Below are positions 37,684 to 50,655 of a stretch of DNA of 64,000 nt, one piece after another. Position 1 is the first letter of the stretch; every line of letters begins with the position of its first letter. The DNA is from Amaurobius ferox. Taxonomy: Eukaryota > Arthropoda > Arachnida > Araneae > Amaurobiidae. Where the stretch lies: contig OX578146.1 of the NCBI GenBank assembly GCA_951213105.1, forward strand, positions 51,057,275 through 51,121,274, in the 5' to 3' direction. Both the position numbers and the translations under genes were made by a program. A model generated the notes under the pieces. The model had not been told where the DNA came from and ran no database searches. It was given only the letters and a program-made list of their open reading frames with translations.

Positions 37684-38710
37684 CTATCCTTATATGCATA
37701 GTATAATGTATAAGAAAAGTATTGTGACAGGGTCGAAAATTCGAATTCGAGTTTTCGACGAGAAAGCACGTTCCAAGCATCCCTGATCACGAATCGAACA
37801 TTTTTGAAGTGTTGTCCTTGTGTGTGTGTGAAAGTATGTGTGTGTGTGTGTGTCTGTGAAAGTATGCGTGTGTGTGTGTGTGTGAAAGTATGTGTGTATA
37901 TGTGTGTGAAAGTATGTGTGTGTATGTGTGTGAAAGTATGTATGTGTGTATGTCAGTGAGATTGTGGAAACGATATCTCACGAACGAATGGAGCGATTCG
38001 AATGAAATTTGGTACAAAAATTGCAATCCGTTAATAGTGGAAGCTCATTGTTTTTAAACACAATCGAATGTTCAGAACACACTAAATTTTTGAGTGAAAT
38101 TTTGGAAAAATCATCAGAAAATCAAAACCTTTAATAAAGTTGCGCAAATAGACATTCCTTATGTAATTTTTCCTTAAACGATTGACATAAAATTTAGAAC
38201 GCTAGCATGAATCGTTTTCGAGATATTGCACATTTTTCAAATAAATTTATCAAAAAATCCCATAAATTAAAAAAGAATATTAACTGTTGAAAAACATGTT
38301 CACTTTTCATATGTAATATCATGCGATAAATTTGATGACATCATTCTCGTGGATCTAGCTCATTCCATTCATGAGAAAATATATTTTGAGTAATACTTTT
38401 GTATTTGAACACCAGTAGTCATTTATCTGCTATAAGAATAAGTTATTTCTCCGTCCAGAACGCTTGGCGAGATTTTGGCGATGAGTGTCGACAACTTAGC
38501 AACTTTTTTAAATGTTGTCAAATTAACAAAGATCTCGCCAAATGAATAAAAATGACACTAAGTCAATAAAAATGACGACTAATTTGTGAAAATTAAATAT
38601 CTTGGAAAGAATATAAGTATCTACTATAAAAATAACCTATTTTCTTTTTACGGTAAAAGTAGTAAATTCATTGCATTATATAAGGAAAGTCCTGTGCTGG
38701 CCACATCAGA
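37684..38710 (-). mobile_element. HINE/Helentron-like element, family B, full length
   Basis: The hairpin is slightly decayed (TATCCTTATATGCATAGTAT). Then come a GTGTGAAAGTATG microsatellite (about 37820-37950), ATCTCACGAACGAATGGAGCG, the palindrome region (38467 on) and terminus TAAGGAAAGTCCTG..CATCAGA. A decayed family 5' end (AATCTGATGTTAGTAG) lies just upstream at 37576. Confidence 0.8.
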
Positions 38711-38869
38711 TTTTTTAACATTGTATCCATTTTGCAGCTTTAATGCATTTTAGAACGTCTCCAGCTCCATAACATTAAAAAAAAAATGGTTCATCTAAGA
38801 GTAATGAGCTTGCTCTTATCTTTTCGTCATTACAGAAGAGTTTAACTAATACATTTCAGCATATTTAGG

Positions 38870-39167
38870 CTTTCGGATTTTGATGATTTTTGCGGGGCAT
38901 TTTGGAATAAAAGGCAGGTTCTTTTTTACAAATCGTACCAAAATCTAATCAGCAGCAGGGTAACAAGACATATTTACGAAATTTTGTTTAATTGTTTTTG
39001 AACTACAGTGGGCACATATATTGCGCACACACACATACACACACACATACGTGTCGCTAAAAATAATGCTTATGTGTTATTCAGAGCTAAAAGCATGAAG
39101 ATCCGTCAAGTTCGAATTTTCGGCCTTATTTATCTTTACATCAACATTTATTGTTGGGAAAGTAAAA
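38870..39167 (+). mobile_element. Decayed family A element
   Basis: GATTTTTGCGGGGCATTTTG, GGCAGGTTCTTTTTTAC, AATCGTACCAAAATCTAATC, a CA microsatellite (39027-39050), CGCTAAAAATAATG and a terminal GTTGGGAAAGTAA follow family A order. Confidence 0.6.
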
Positions 39168-40344
39168 ATACAAAATGACTTTTTCTCTGAATTTTTTAAC
39201 TTAATTTAGTTTTTACAATTTCTTATTTTTTTTAAAAATAGTGTTCGAAAAATGGAAGTATCTTCCCTAGTCTCTATGAAATTCAGTAGGCCAACGACGT
39301 TTATTGATTGAAATAATCGAGCCAAATTCCACCCCCTTTGCTCAATTTGTTCAGTTTATATTGTTCCCACAGAATCATAGACAGACCCACACAGCCAAGC
39401 ATCCTTGAAAATATGGCTCATTCATATTCAGGTCAAAACATATAAATATATTAAAATCGATGAGTCAAATTTTTGACCCATTCACATTATTTACCCTTTC
39501 AATATACTATCCAACTTATGCATTAATTATAGGGAAAGCAAGAACTAATATCCTGGCAGACGATTTTCAGTTTATATTGTCTCGTTTAGAATAATGAGTC
39601 ATTTTGCCATGATTTATGTCAACGGAGTTTCACTAAATTTTCGAGAAATCCATTGTAACAGACAGATTAGATGGAACAAGTAACTTTAATTTTAAGGGAA
39701 ACGGCCTTGCGTGACTGCATGCTTGCACGAAGCACAGCAATTAGTGGAATTGAACTCGATTGCAATTCGATTTGCAAGATGGCGGTTATAATGGCCGCTT
39801 TTAACGGCAGTGAAAATGAAGTCGATATTTTATTAAAAATGAGTAAAATAATCGTAGACAGCATAAAAAAAAAAAAAATAAGGTATTAAAGTTGGGTAAT
39901 TCTGTTTTTTTTTAAAAGTCTGAAGTATAAAATTGACGAGTATACAGAAAAACTTTTTATTCTTTAGAAGTTCGATTCGTTTGATAAAACATTCTATTTA
40001 TTTAAATCAATTATTTTAGCATTAATATCGTTTGCTGTGAAATTTTCTAATAAATACTCTTACTTCATCAATTACGACCTTTCAGATTTTTCTTTGCTAT
40101 GCGAATGGCAGGATAAAATATATATTTATTTGATATTAATTTGCAGTTTTAAAACATTTTCTTTTTTGCAGTTGGCGATTTTGCACATTTCAAAATGACG
40201 CCAGATTGATATAAGTTCAGGGACCGTTTGAATGATTATCCTACAGTAATACAGCTGGTTTTATTAGTTTTGTCATAAAAAAATTCGTATAGAATAATAA
40301 TTTAATTATTACATTCGACCATATTTATCTTTTTTCTTCAAATT

Positions 40345-40440
40345 TTGTAGAATTCTGTGAAAAAAAGGTCAGAAAATAATAGGTTCCATTTTTCCAAATC
40401 GTACTAAAATGTACCAGGGTAACACCAACAGCGTCCTCAG
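40345..40440 (+). mobile_element. Decayed family A fragment
   Basis: GGTTCCATTTTTCCAAATCG and TACTAAAATGTACCAGGG match the family A module in order, heavily diverged. Confidence 0.4.
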
Positions 40441-40739
40441 ATTTATTTATTTTTTTACGGGGGGGGGGGGGGGAAGGGGATATAACACCCAAATCCCTTT
40501 TTCTGTCGACTTACTTGGGTAACATATGTCACTTAATCATCCAACCAATTTTTTTTAATTCGATCGTATAATTGTTTTTCGAAACCTACGCGTACAAGTT
40601 TTCATAGATTTCGAGATGGACTAAAAATCTTTATGAGGTTGATCAATAAATCACGATCAACGTTATGTGCACTCCTGTTATATAACCTCTCTAGAAAGTC
40701 CCCGAAGAACATGGATAACTTTTCGACCAATCGCGGAGA

Positions 40740-40850
40740 TTCTCAAACATTTCCAAACTCGTCAAAAACCTCAAACTGGCGAAATTATGCCAAATGTATT
40801 ATCAAGGCCGCGAAATTTGTCGCCAAGATCATGCGAATCAGACCTCACCA
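40740..40850 (+). mobile_element. Decayed family B fragment
   Basis: Two blocks matching the family B palindrome region survive, around CTGGCGAAATTATGCCAAAT and TTTGTCGCCAAGATCATGCG. Confidence 0.35.
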
Positions 40851-41639
40851 TTTCATTAAACTACATTGAAAGTAATAGATTGCCAGAATTTTTTCCATAA
40901 CTAGAAAAAATTCTGGCAATTGTAACAAATCTGTAAATATTGCTGTGCTTTAACAGAAGAAAATTTCAATTTGTGAGCAGTCCCCAAATCTCCGCTAAAT
41001 ACGTGTCAATTCAATAGCTCCACAAAAGAGAGAACTGACTTTGTTTAGATACTTTATCCTCGGATGCTGTTTATATACTAAGTACTCCCACTGTTTTACT
41101 CAATGCGGAAACAAGAATACCGCTATATCCCCCTGCTGCGTCTGAAAGAATTCCCTGTTAAAACATTACAAGAAGCAGAAGTCGTACTCGAAGTTGGGAG
41201 CGAAAAAAAAAATTTTTTTTTTCCTGGCGTTCTGAATGTGTGTGTTTCTCTTTTTTACCACTACACGTTACCGTATTTGAGTGTTTGCACTCAGTAATAA
41301 AATAATTTACATTATGAAGTTGTTTAAAATAACCGATTTCTACATTTTCATTTAATTTTTTAAATAAAATATGAAATATTGAAAATAAGTAGATGTTTTC
41401 GAATGCTTGATTTAAAATATGTGCGAATTTGAAAAGCTTGCTTTATATATATAAAAAAAATTATGTCCGTAACTTTATTATTTAAATTGGATGGATTGAA
41501 TGAAAATCGTCTGCTGTATAAACATATTTGAATCAATTCCGTTGCGAAGTAACATGATATTATTTTCTTCCAATGAAGTTCATTAAAAAAAAAAAAAAAA
41601 TAGAAAAGAAAATCTTCTGAGCTACATTATTTCAATAGA

Positions 41640-41823
41640 AGCGTTTTTAATTAATATCTCGATAACCCCTAAGTCTAGAAACGTGAAACTTGGAGAGGTT
41701 ACACTACACGCAGAGTAGAGATTAGTTATATTGAATTTGAGGGGGAGGGGGGAACGTAAAAAACAGTGGATTTGCAAACAGAATTGACAAACAAACCAAC
41801 ATACTTTTGATTATATATATAGA
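41640..41823 (-). mobile_element. 5' fragment of a canonical Helitron
   Basis: On the minus strand it begins A|TCTATATATATAATC and runs into TTGGTTTGTTTGTC, then CCAAGTTTCACGTTTCTAG and GGGGTTATCGAGATATTA. This is the start expected of canonical Helitrons and parallels the complete copy at 59.8 kb. The 3' end is not found. Confidence 0.55.
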
Positions 41824-43535
41824 TAAAATTTTTGTACTATTTTTTAAGCTTGCTTGAACAGTTAGGACTATATTTTTCTTACTTTTTCTCCTTTAAATAT
41901 TTACGCATGTGGAAAAAATCTAGATATCTAATTTTAAAAATCAGTTGTAACTGCAATCATGATAAATTGGTATTTTTTTATTTTTTTTTTCCAAATTTGA
42001 AGAAGTAATACGCAATATTCAGAAAATTTAATTATCGAGATAAAAAATATTGATGACGTCAATTGGTATCGATGACATGAGGAGCGATATGTAGCAGTAA
42101 ATATACATCACTAAGCTTGCTCTTCACAAATAGTAAGTAGATATGCATAATCTCATTAAAATATTCCCATTATTCTTGCACTCCCCCCACACCGTTAATC
42201 TGAGCCAAGATAAAAGACTTGTACAGAAAGTATTCAAATACCATCTTTATCACAGACGATAAATAACAAAGAAACAGAAACAAAGCATTGCTAATTCAGC
42301 GAACTTTCTTCCTCCGTTGTTGCTAATGCAACCGACAAGTACAGCTACTTAGCCAAGGCCGTGCGCCGGTTTAATAATAATAAAAAAAAAATGACTTGGC
42401 GACCGATTTGGCGAAGGTAAAAGGCCTTCTAATTCACTGGAGGGGAACGTTATTTTAATCCCTTTCTGATACTTGGCACCGTTTCCAAGATTCGATAACG
42501 TTGAAGGTGTACTGCCATTGCGCAAAGAAAGGAATCCCTTTTTTTTTACTTTTGTTCTTTTTTCCTCTTAGTGGTAGTGTTATGCAAGTTGAGAGAAAAT
42601 TTACGCCAAAGAGTGATTTTGCTGTTAGAGAAAAAAAATCTATATATTTGGTTCGATCGTAATTCATGAGAATAAATAGGTTATATGAGTTGTGAATGCA
42701 GTGCCAGATAAGAGACTATCGAGGACCTCCAGCCAACAATATTTTGGGAAACCTGCTTGGTTATGCTATAAATAATTCAGTGATTTCAATTAACATATTT
42801 ACGTGCTTCGTCTTGAAAATAGTGGAAACGAAAAAAAAAAAAAACATAATATTGTTGGTGAAAATTTAAAAGCAATTTTTTTAAACACAATTTGTTCTAA
42901 TAATTAAATTACGACATAAAATAATATACATTAAAAAATTAAAATTAAATTAAATAAATCGAAGTGAACATTTTTAGATTTTTTTTTTCTGCGTTTTTTT
43001 TTAATTTTTTAAACATAACTTTGATTTTTTTTTTAATAATTGAATTATAAAAAAAAAAAATAAATAATGAAAAATAAAAAACACATCAAATGAAATTAAG
43101 TAAATCCTTTTTTTTTTCTTCCTCCAAGTTTAATTTTTTTTTTTAAATTAAAAAAAAAAAATCTTATAGAAGAAAAAAAAATAAAATGATATTCAAATTT
43201 ATAAAGCTAATTATAAAAAATGATTCTTCTGTGGTTTTTTGTAATAAATCTATATATTATCTTACAAAAATTATTTCTTTTACTTATTATTTCATTTTGA
43301 ATGCACTTAACTGGTAGAGTATTTAAGAGGCTATACATTATCTATATTCTTCTCGCCTTTTTTTTATTAATTTGAGTTTTGATAATGTTCTTTCACCTAT
43401 TATAACTAACACCATTTTCCCCCTTTATTTAAATTTCTCATAGAGAGCTTCAAAATACCTGAGGTCCCTAGCCCACCTTTTCCCACTGGGTAATCCGGGC
43501 GCGTGTGTCTGCCAAATTCATTATCGGAAAAACTA
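41824..43535. other. Unrecognised, including an AT homopolymer-rich zone
   Basis: From about 42830 to 43250 the DNA is almost entirely A/T with many A or T runs of 8-12. No gene is seen. Confidence 0.5.
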
Positions 43536-43819
43536 GGGGCTGGACAATTCAGTGGCTAGCGCGTGGGAATTGCACTTGGAAGATCCAAGTTCGAATCCCG
43601 ACTCTGCTCAAACTCTCTTCGTGTTCACGCGAAGTATCGGCACGTTAAATATGTGGGTCCGTAAGGCCTTCCGAGGGGCTGGTGGTAGGGGTCGGAGGCT
43701 ACGGACCCTGTGAATGGCGCCCCTGTTGGGTTCCGGTCTAAATTGGGTGGTACTTTCCGACCGTCCAAACAGATACCTTACATCTTCCGGTAGGTCGGAT
43801 GGTCTGGGTCGAAGAAGAA
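43536..43819 (+). mobile_element. tRNA-derived SINE, full length
   Basis: A-box-like TTCAGTGGCTAGCGCG, B-box AAGTTCGAATCCC, GTGTTCACGCGAAGTATCG, TTGGGTTCCGGTCTAAA and a GAAGAAGAAAAC tail. Target duplication is not clear. Confidence 0.85.
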
Positions 43820-44569
43820 AACAAAAAGCTGATATTTCGGTATGTTTAATTTTCAAAACCGGATGCCAGTATTGATAACGGTGTTCCGGTAGGTGCGGTA
43901 AATCAAGGTGAGAATACATTCCTAAATTATGCTTACTATTAATTATGCTTATGTGAAGAGTTTCAAATTGAAAATAGTAATTCAAAAAGAAATTTAGAGG
44001 GAAAGTACTGTTTTGGAGATAAATTTCATCGGAACCAGTTTGTAATTTAAATATTTTTTACGCTTGCATGTATAAGGTGTTAATAAATATTTCCTCTTGG
44101 GCATCTCTATATAGCTGCCTTCCCCCTGCATTTTATGGTTTTTTTGCTCCTGCACTTAGCAAGTCTATTACTGACATTGAAGGTATCGGCAGTTCTGTGA
44201 GTGATGACCGCTAAAATACTACTAAATTCACGGTCGGATACTGGTATCTGTAATAATGGGCGTATCTAGGGGGTATTAATAGGCGTGTCAGGGGTTGCCA
44301 AAGCACACCCCTGAAAAATTGTTAATTTAATTAAAAGCCAATATGCAAGAAAAAAAAATAAGAAACATGCTTTTTGGAATTAGAACATTCAACCACAACT
44401 GTATGTTTTCTCTCACGTGTATGTGAATAAAAATAATTTAAACTTATACCTAAATGGAAAACTTGGGATTATTGCATTTGGAATGGCCAATTTGTTAGTT
44501 TAATTGCTCTGTCTCCAGTAAGGTTAGAATTCTGTTATGAAAGAGAATATTATTTTTTAAAGGAAGTAC

Positions 44570-44690
44570 ACACTAATGTTTAAAATTGGGTGCATACCAA
44601 TTTTTAAAAATAGGTGCAAACCAATTTTTAAAAATGGGTGCATACTAATTTTTAAAAGTGCTATACACACTAATTCTTAAAATAGGATGC
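44570..44690. repeat. 25-bp tandem repeat, about 4-5 diverged units
   Basis: GGGTGCATACCAATTTTTAA-type units start near 44591, 44615 and 44640, with weaker ones on each side. Confidence 0.8.
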
Positions 44691-45869
44691 TCAAATTTAC
44701 TTTGCAAAAATACATATTTCAAGGATGATAGTAAGATCTAAATTTTGAATGCAATCAATTTTAGCACCCCACCTTCTCCCCCCTGGAAAAAAATCTGCAT
44801 ACTTCCATGTCTGTAATAAGACTCTGTCATATTTAGAAGAGTGTTCAAGTCAAGGTTGCTTACGATTCAACGATTTCCATGGACGCCAATGCCTACAAAG
44901 GGGGGATCGAACTGTTTGGGATAGGGTATGTCAAATACCTGTCTTTTCGGGAGGTTCTTCGTTTGGTATGGACGCTGTCCCACCCGTAAGCAAAAGGTTG
45001 AATGCATTTTTTTTTAAACGGGATTTTCAAAGGTTTTACATTTTTAAAATGCTCCATGCGTCTTAATTTTTGTCTGAGATGCATGAAATTTGGCAAGAAG
45101 ACACCTCTCATACTTTTTAATGACACTGGGTATGCATTTTATAATTGGACCTTATTAAGGTAATTAAAAGTGAATAAGAACCTAATTAAATGATGAAAAT
45201 TAAGTTTTAATGCAAAAAAATATTTTTAAAAAATTAACTTTCTAAGGGATTTAAAAATGAATGCCCAAATTTGTTCATAATGTGCTTTTGAGTGATCATA
45301 ATGTAAAATGAATCAAAAATGTGAAGAAATGGCACACAAAGAGCATTTTCAAATTTTCGTTAAAAAAAATTAAATTAAAAAAAATAATACAAAATTATAA
45401 CAAAATTGAAAAAAAAATTAATGGTATTATATATAGCAATGTTAAGAGGAATATTTATACGAATTTTCACGTTTCTAAGTCAATAAATAAATAAAAAAGA
45501 ATTCAACATCCGCCGTCCCTTTAAATGACATCTTTGCATGTGAATTATCGCTTTATATATTAAAGATTAAATATTATTAGTCAGAAAATATGAATCCAGA
45601 TCTCAACGAGTGCGTCCATACCATCCAATAATAGTCTCGATGATAATTATAGACTTTTATTTTTCTTCATTCGCACAATGATACGACGGAAAATTCCATC
45701 ATTCCAAATTCCATAAAGAACAAATATTATCCTTTACATCTGTAGGGAAATAAAAAATTAGCGATGAAGTGACAATGGTATTTTCTTCTCAAACGAACGC
45801 TAGAATCAAGTGAAATAAATGAATGAACTAAAAATTCGTCTTCAACCGCATTAAAATATAAAAGTAAAA

Positions 45870-46130
45870 AAGGGCACTTATACCGTTGGTTCCGTGACCA
45901 TAACGCTGTGATTAATTATTCCATATGCTGTTTGGCGTGTAAGAATATTTTATTATTTATGTTACAGTATTTCAGACTACAAAGCAACTTATTCTTTGGC
46001 ATTTATCTGTGAATTTCAACTTCATTTAAATTTGAAAGTTAGAGTGCACTCAATAACATTGGTTTCGTGATCATAATGCAGTTGTATAACTACTCCAAAT
46101 ACATTGCTGAGCATGATACATATCATATTT
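45870..46130. repeat. 172-bp diverged tandem duplication
   Basis: GTTGGTTCCGTGACCATAAC (near 45885) and ATTGGTTTCGTGATCATAAT (near 46057) head similar blocks followed by TATTCCATATGCTG / TACTCCAAATACATTG. Confidence 0.55.
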
Positions 46131-46182
46131 TCTTTTGTAATTTTCCAACATTCACACTAGATAACATATTTTCTTATTATTA

Positions 46183-47362
46183 ACACTTTACAACAAAGTT
46201 GAAAAGTGTTTATGACTTTGTTCATTCTGTCTGTCTGTCTGTCCGTTAGCACGATAACTGCTGTAAAAATGACTTAATCAAAATGAAATTTTAGTATGTT
46301 GTTCAGACGGCCTGTAGGACCTATGGGAATATAAATGAATAATATCACCCAATTTAGTTTTGGATTGAACCCGGGTTGAAAAAATGAAATACATTGAACC
46401 CTATGGAACCTAATTTTTCAAACATTTTTAAACGGATTTAAAATCCACAAATTGCTTCGAAAATTTTAGGTAATATTCAAATTATTCCATAAAATATATA
46501 AAAAAAATTTCAGCAAAATATATTCAGTAGTTTTTTAAATAAAAATTAAAATAATAGTTACACCTCTTATATGAAGCGATCACGTGACCATGATATGAAA
46601 AGCTCACGTGTCCCACTTCAAAATGAAATATGGCATTCATCTTGTCTTAAAATCGTGATTTTTAAAGTTCTTTTTAATTCATATTGAGTGTTGTATCCGT
46701 CCTAAAATCGCTTTATGTTTGCTTAAATTCTGTGCATCTACATACTGAAACAACGCAGTTACAATATATTTCAGTTTAAATGATCATCCAAATTTGATTA
46801 TTTCTACAACGAAGCCTATTTTTCACTTATGTAATATGTAAACAGCAAAATATGTAGAATGAGTTGTATAAGAATTGCTGTATTTCTTTAACGCAAAATT
46901 ATTAAGTTTTTAAATGAAATAAATTATTTTAGTACTGTGATGAATGAAATGAATTGGAAAATGTTTATGAATGAAATGTTGCTTTTATAGAGAGAGCTAG
47001 GCGTGTTATTTTTTCTATGACGTTATTTGAATGAATTTCAGTTGTTTTTGATGAAATTTTCAAATATAATAAATTATTGTAGTATTATGCTAATTTTAAA
47101 AATATTACCGAGGAATGTATCGCATTTTAGAGATGTTTAAACTAGGCAATTTATATTTCAATGCCGTCATTTGAATGAAGTTCATTTTTTTCGATGAAGG
47201 TTTAAGTTTTCAAATATAATAAATTAATGTAGCATTGTGATAAGTTTTAAAATATTACTTAGGAATGCATTGCATTTTAGAGATGTTTAAATAAAATTGC
47301 ATTGAAGTTGGAAAGTGTTTCATAATCAATGCTTTAAGCATGATTGATCTTTCTTGTTACCG
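46183..47362 (-). mobile_element. HINE-like element, family C, full length
   Basis: Begins with the hairpin AACACTTTACAAC..GTTGAAAAGTGTT and a TCTG microsatellite (46228-46243). It ends GATTGATCTTTCTTG, the reverse of the 33982 copy. The body matches that copy throughout, including ACACCTCTTATATGAAGCG and AATATTACCGAGGAATG. Confidence 0.8.
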
Positions 47363-47378
47363 ACATATTTTTGATTTT

Positions 47379-47430
47379 TAACACTTTACAACAAAGTTAA
47401 AAAGTGTTTATGACTTTGTTTAAATATCAT
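47379..47430 (-). mobile_element. Family C hairpin end, tandem fragment
   Basis: A second AACACTTTACAAC..AAAAAGTGTTTATGAC hairpin follows 16 bp after the previous copy, then the element stops. Confidence 0.7.
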
Positions 47431-47639
47431 TGGCATCACAAAGTACACTTATAGTCATTAATATAGTCACAATAAATGTCAATTTGAGGTTAATTTCAGC
47501 AATTATTGACAATAAAGAATTTGCAATAGTTTAGCAAAATCTACTGGGGTCACCAGTAACCCTAATTTGGTATTAGGAAGATTTAAAGTCACTAAATTTA
47601 TGTACTTTATATTCTATACATTTATATACTTTATATTCT

Positions 47640-47880
47640 TATATGCAAATAAATTAATATTATTGCTAATAATATTTTACAAATAAATTATTATTTTTGC
47701 AAATAATTATTTGAAAATAAATTCATGTTACTGCAAATAATTATTTACAAAGAAATTATTGTTATTGCAGATAATTACTGACAAATAAATGAAAGTCGTG
47801 CATGTAATTATGTCCAAATTATAATATTACTAGGAATAACTATTTTCAATCAAATTATCATTCCTGCAAAGAATTATAAT
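47640..47880. repeat. 34-bp tandem repeat, about 7 diverged units
   Basis: TTGCAAATAATTATTTACAA-type units recur near 47664, 47698, 47732, 47766, 47799 and 47865. Confidence 0.8.
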
Positions 47881-48733
47881 ATTTTACAACGATGGGGAAG
47901 ATTCTTTATTGAACCGGAACGATATTATTTTGAAAATATTTCACTGTTTTAGCTCACTGTTTGCATTGAAGTTATCACATCTTAATTTATTCTCGTTCTT
48001 TCTTCAACTGTTCATGGATGAAATTCATAGGTTCAACAGTAAATATATTACATTAATTGCCCGCCATATGACTGGCTGAAGTTACATAAAATATTGTTTC
48101 CTACCCACTTACCTACAGCGCTGGCGCTCTTAATATCTTCCAACACACGACGATCACACGCTTCTTCCAATCTATATTATTAAATACTATAATATCCCAC
48201 CCCTAAAAAACACAATTAATATACTATAACCCTTTGACAATTTCTGTAACCCCCCCCCCCCCCCTCCCCCACTCCTCCCAGAGCTCTCCTACAGAATTTA
48301 CCTGTTCAGAACTGTCACTAACAGTAAAGCTGGCTATATTTTGAATTAAAAATATTATAAAATAATTCCCTTAGAGCGAGCAACATGGAATATTAAATAA
48401 ATTAAATTAAATTTTTGTTGGCGGGAATTCATTCTCCCCAACTGGTCGACTTTTTCCGAAAATCGCCAAGTTGGTGTTACTCTGCCAAGTTTCGTGTTTA
48501 CATTATGCCACATTTTTCTCGAATGCCGTCACATTTGTCGCCAAGCGTGACAGACAGAGATTAAAGCCTTTCTTATGCAATACTTTCGTTTTCCTAGGCA
48601 TTGACTTTACCAATCGGTTAATCACAGTCATAACCGTTTCAAATGTATCACCTCTACTTACTTCAGCTTATTTTAAGATATAATTCAAAGATGTATGTAT
48701 AGATACTGTCTCGATTTCAGACATTGTAAAAAA
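47881..48733. other. Unrecognised sequence with a C15 run
   Basis: C15 at 48250-48264. A decayed family B palindrome piece lies at about 48455-48550 (AATCGCCAAGTTGGTG, TTGTCGCCAAGCGTG). Confidence 0.5.
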
Positions 48734-49500
48734 TCACAGTAGGCAGTACATAACTTTCCTTATACAGACTCTAATCCATTTTATCTTTATTTGTTTAATA
48801 ATTTATTAAATTGAATTTAATGGCACAAAATAATGCACATAATTATTTGAAATTGCGCTTTTAATTAAATTTTCGTTTTCATTTGGTAACTGGATGTGTT
48901 TTCAAAGACGGCTTAGCAAAAAATGCGATAAAACTAATATATCTCGAGAACGGTTAGTCCTAGAGTGCTGCGATTGAGCTTATTCTATTTATAGTAAAAA
49001 ATCACGTATAAAGCAAGCATTTAATGGATATATTTGCTCATACGCAATCTTTTATTCTAGATTTTGACGATTTTTGTGGACCATTTCTTAAAAAAGGTAG
49101 GGTTTTTTTTTTCCGAATCGTACTAAATCTAATCAGCACCAGAGTAATTTACAAGTAACTTATCTACCAAATTTTGTGAAATTTGATAAATTAGTCTCTT
49201 AGCTAGAGTGGATACATACGATTTTTGCGGGCCATTTCGCAAAAAAAAAAAAAAAAAAAAAAAAAGGCAGTTTCTTTTATTCCGAATAGTATTAAAATCT
49301 AATCAGCACCAGGGTCACTCACAAGTGGCCTATGAAATTTTTATGAAATTTGGTCAATTAGTTTCTGAGTTAGAGTGACACAAAGATGTCACGCTAAAAA
49401 TAGTTTTTTCGTCTTCTAGAGATCCTAAAACGTGTAGATCCGATTTTCGACATGATTCCAATAATCTCCCTATACATTACAATGTATTGCAGGGAAAGTA
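48734..49500 (+). mobile_element. HINE-like family A, first of a tandem pair
   Basis: Decayed 5' end TCACAGTAGGCAGTAC. The body is complete with an A25 run (49241-49265) expanding a normal A stretch. The microsatellite is nearly gone. The hairpin ends GCAGGGAAAGTA at 49500. Confidence 0.8.
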
Positions 49501-49503
49501 AAA

Positions 49504-50250
49504 TCTGATATGGGCAGCACATGACTTTCCCTGCAGACTTATATTCACGTTCTCTTTATTTTAATTACATTTAATTCACTTTTTATTCAATTTTCGTTCT
49601 CATTTGATAACTGGACTTATTTTCAAAGGTGGCGTAGAGAAAATACGAAAAAACTAAAATATCTCGAGAACGGCTAGTCCTAGTGTAATGAGGTTGGTCT
49701 TATTCTTTTCTTCGTTAAAAATCACGTATTAAACAAGCATTTTATGGATATATTTGAGCATACGTAGTTTTTTATTTTAGATTTTGGCGATTTCTGTGGG
49801 CCATTTTGCATAAAAAGGCAGGTTATTTTTTTCCGAATCATACCAAAATGTAATCAGCACCAGGGTGTCCCACAAGCGACTTACCTACCAAATTTTGTGG
49901 AATTCGGTCCATTAGTTTTTCAGCTAGAGTGGATACAAGCTTTTGTGGGCTATTTCGCAAAAAAAGGCGGGTTCTTTAATCCCGAATCGTACCCAAAACT
50001 AATCAGCACCAGATTCGCCCACAAGTGACTTACCTACCAAATTTTATGAAATTCGGTCAACTACTTTTTTAGTTAGAGTGGATACAAAATCTGCACAGAC
50101 AGACAGAGACACACACAGATGTCACGCTAAAAATAGTTTTTTCGTATTCTAGAAGTCTCGAAACGTGTAGATCCGTTGAAAACTCGAGTTGCGATTTTCG
50201 ACATGATTCCAATACTTTCCTATAAATTACAATGTATTGCAGGGAAAGTA
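49504..50250 (+). mobile_element. HINE-like family A, second of a tandem pair
   Basis: Starts TCTGATATGGGCAGCAC three bases after the previous copy's hairpin. Body complete, short CAGA microsatellite (50094-50105), hairpin ending GCAGGGAAAGTA. Confidence 0.85.
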
Positions 50251-50394
50251 TATAGTGGTATAACGATCAGAAAATATATTATTAAATTATTGGAGCTAAT
50301 TTACTTTTATAGAATGATTCTGAAAATCATAGGAAGAACAAACAATTTGGAGGAAAATTGCTTTGTCTTTGTTTTACACCGTTCCAGACATTCA

Positions 50395-50600
50395 CATACG
50401 TCATTCTGTACGTTAAGTAATTCTTTCGCGTGTAAGATGATTAAGATTACCGAGTGCTTTGCATTCCATCCAAGGTCGTTTATAGAACGAGAGGGAAATG
50501 AGCAGGGAAAATTGAGAAATGGTCGCAGAGAATCATTTAGCAATTTTCTTTTTAATCTGCCGCTTTAATCTGTCTTTGCATGTTAATTGCATCTAACCGT
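50395..50600. repeat. Diverged dispersed repeat (family E), copy 1
   Basis: GTCATTCTGTACGTTAAGTA, AAGGTCGTTTATAGAACGAG, AGGGAAATGAGCAGG and TTTAATCTGCCGCTTTAATC align in order with 53120-53300. It lies between two family A elements. Confidence 0.5.
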
Positions 50601-50655
50601 TTATAATCTACAAGCGTGAACTTTGATCTTGGTGCGCAGCACATTGGAATTTATT

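Larger units (their letters stand above)
39168..41639. other. Unrecognised sequence with decayed element pieces
   Basis: A decayed family A piece (40345-40440: CCAAATCGTACTAAAATG), a G15 run (40459-40473) and a decayed family B piece (40740-40850: AACTGGCGAAATTATG, AATTTGTCGCCAAGATC) are visible. A 72-codon frame at 39671 overlaps a GCAAGATGGCGG motif but has no domain and is not called. Confidence 0.5.
43820..46182. other. Unrecognised sequence with two small tandem repeats
   Basis: A 105-codon frame at 44749 has no recognisable domain and is not called. AT-rich low-complexity sequence occupies 45180-45490. Confidence 0.5.

Noticed and set aside
44749..45066. 105-codon frame
   Set aside because: No domain or codon signal seen, and the opposite strand is open over much of it; consistent with chance.
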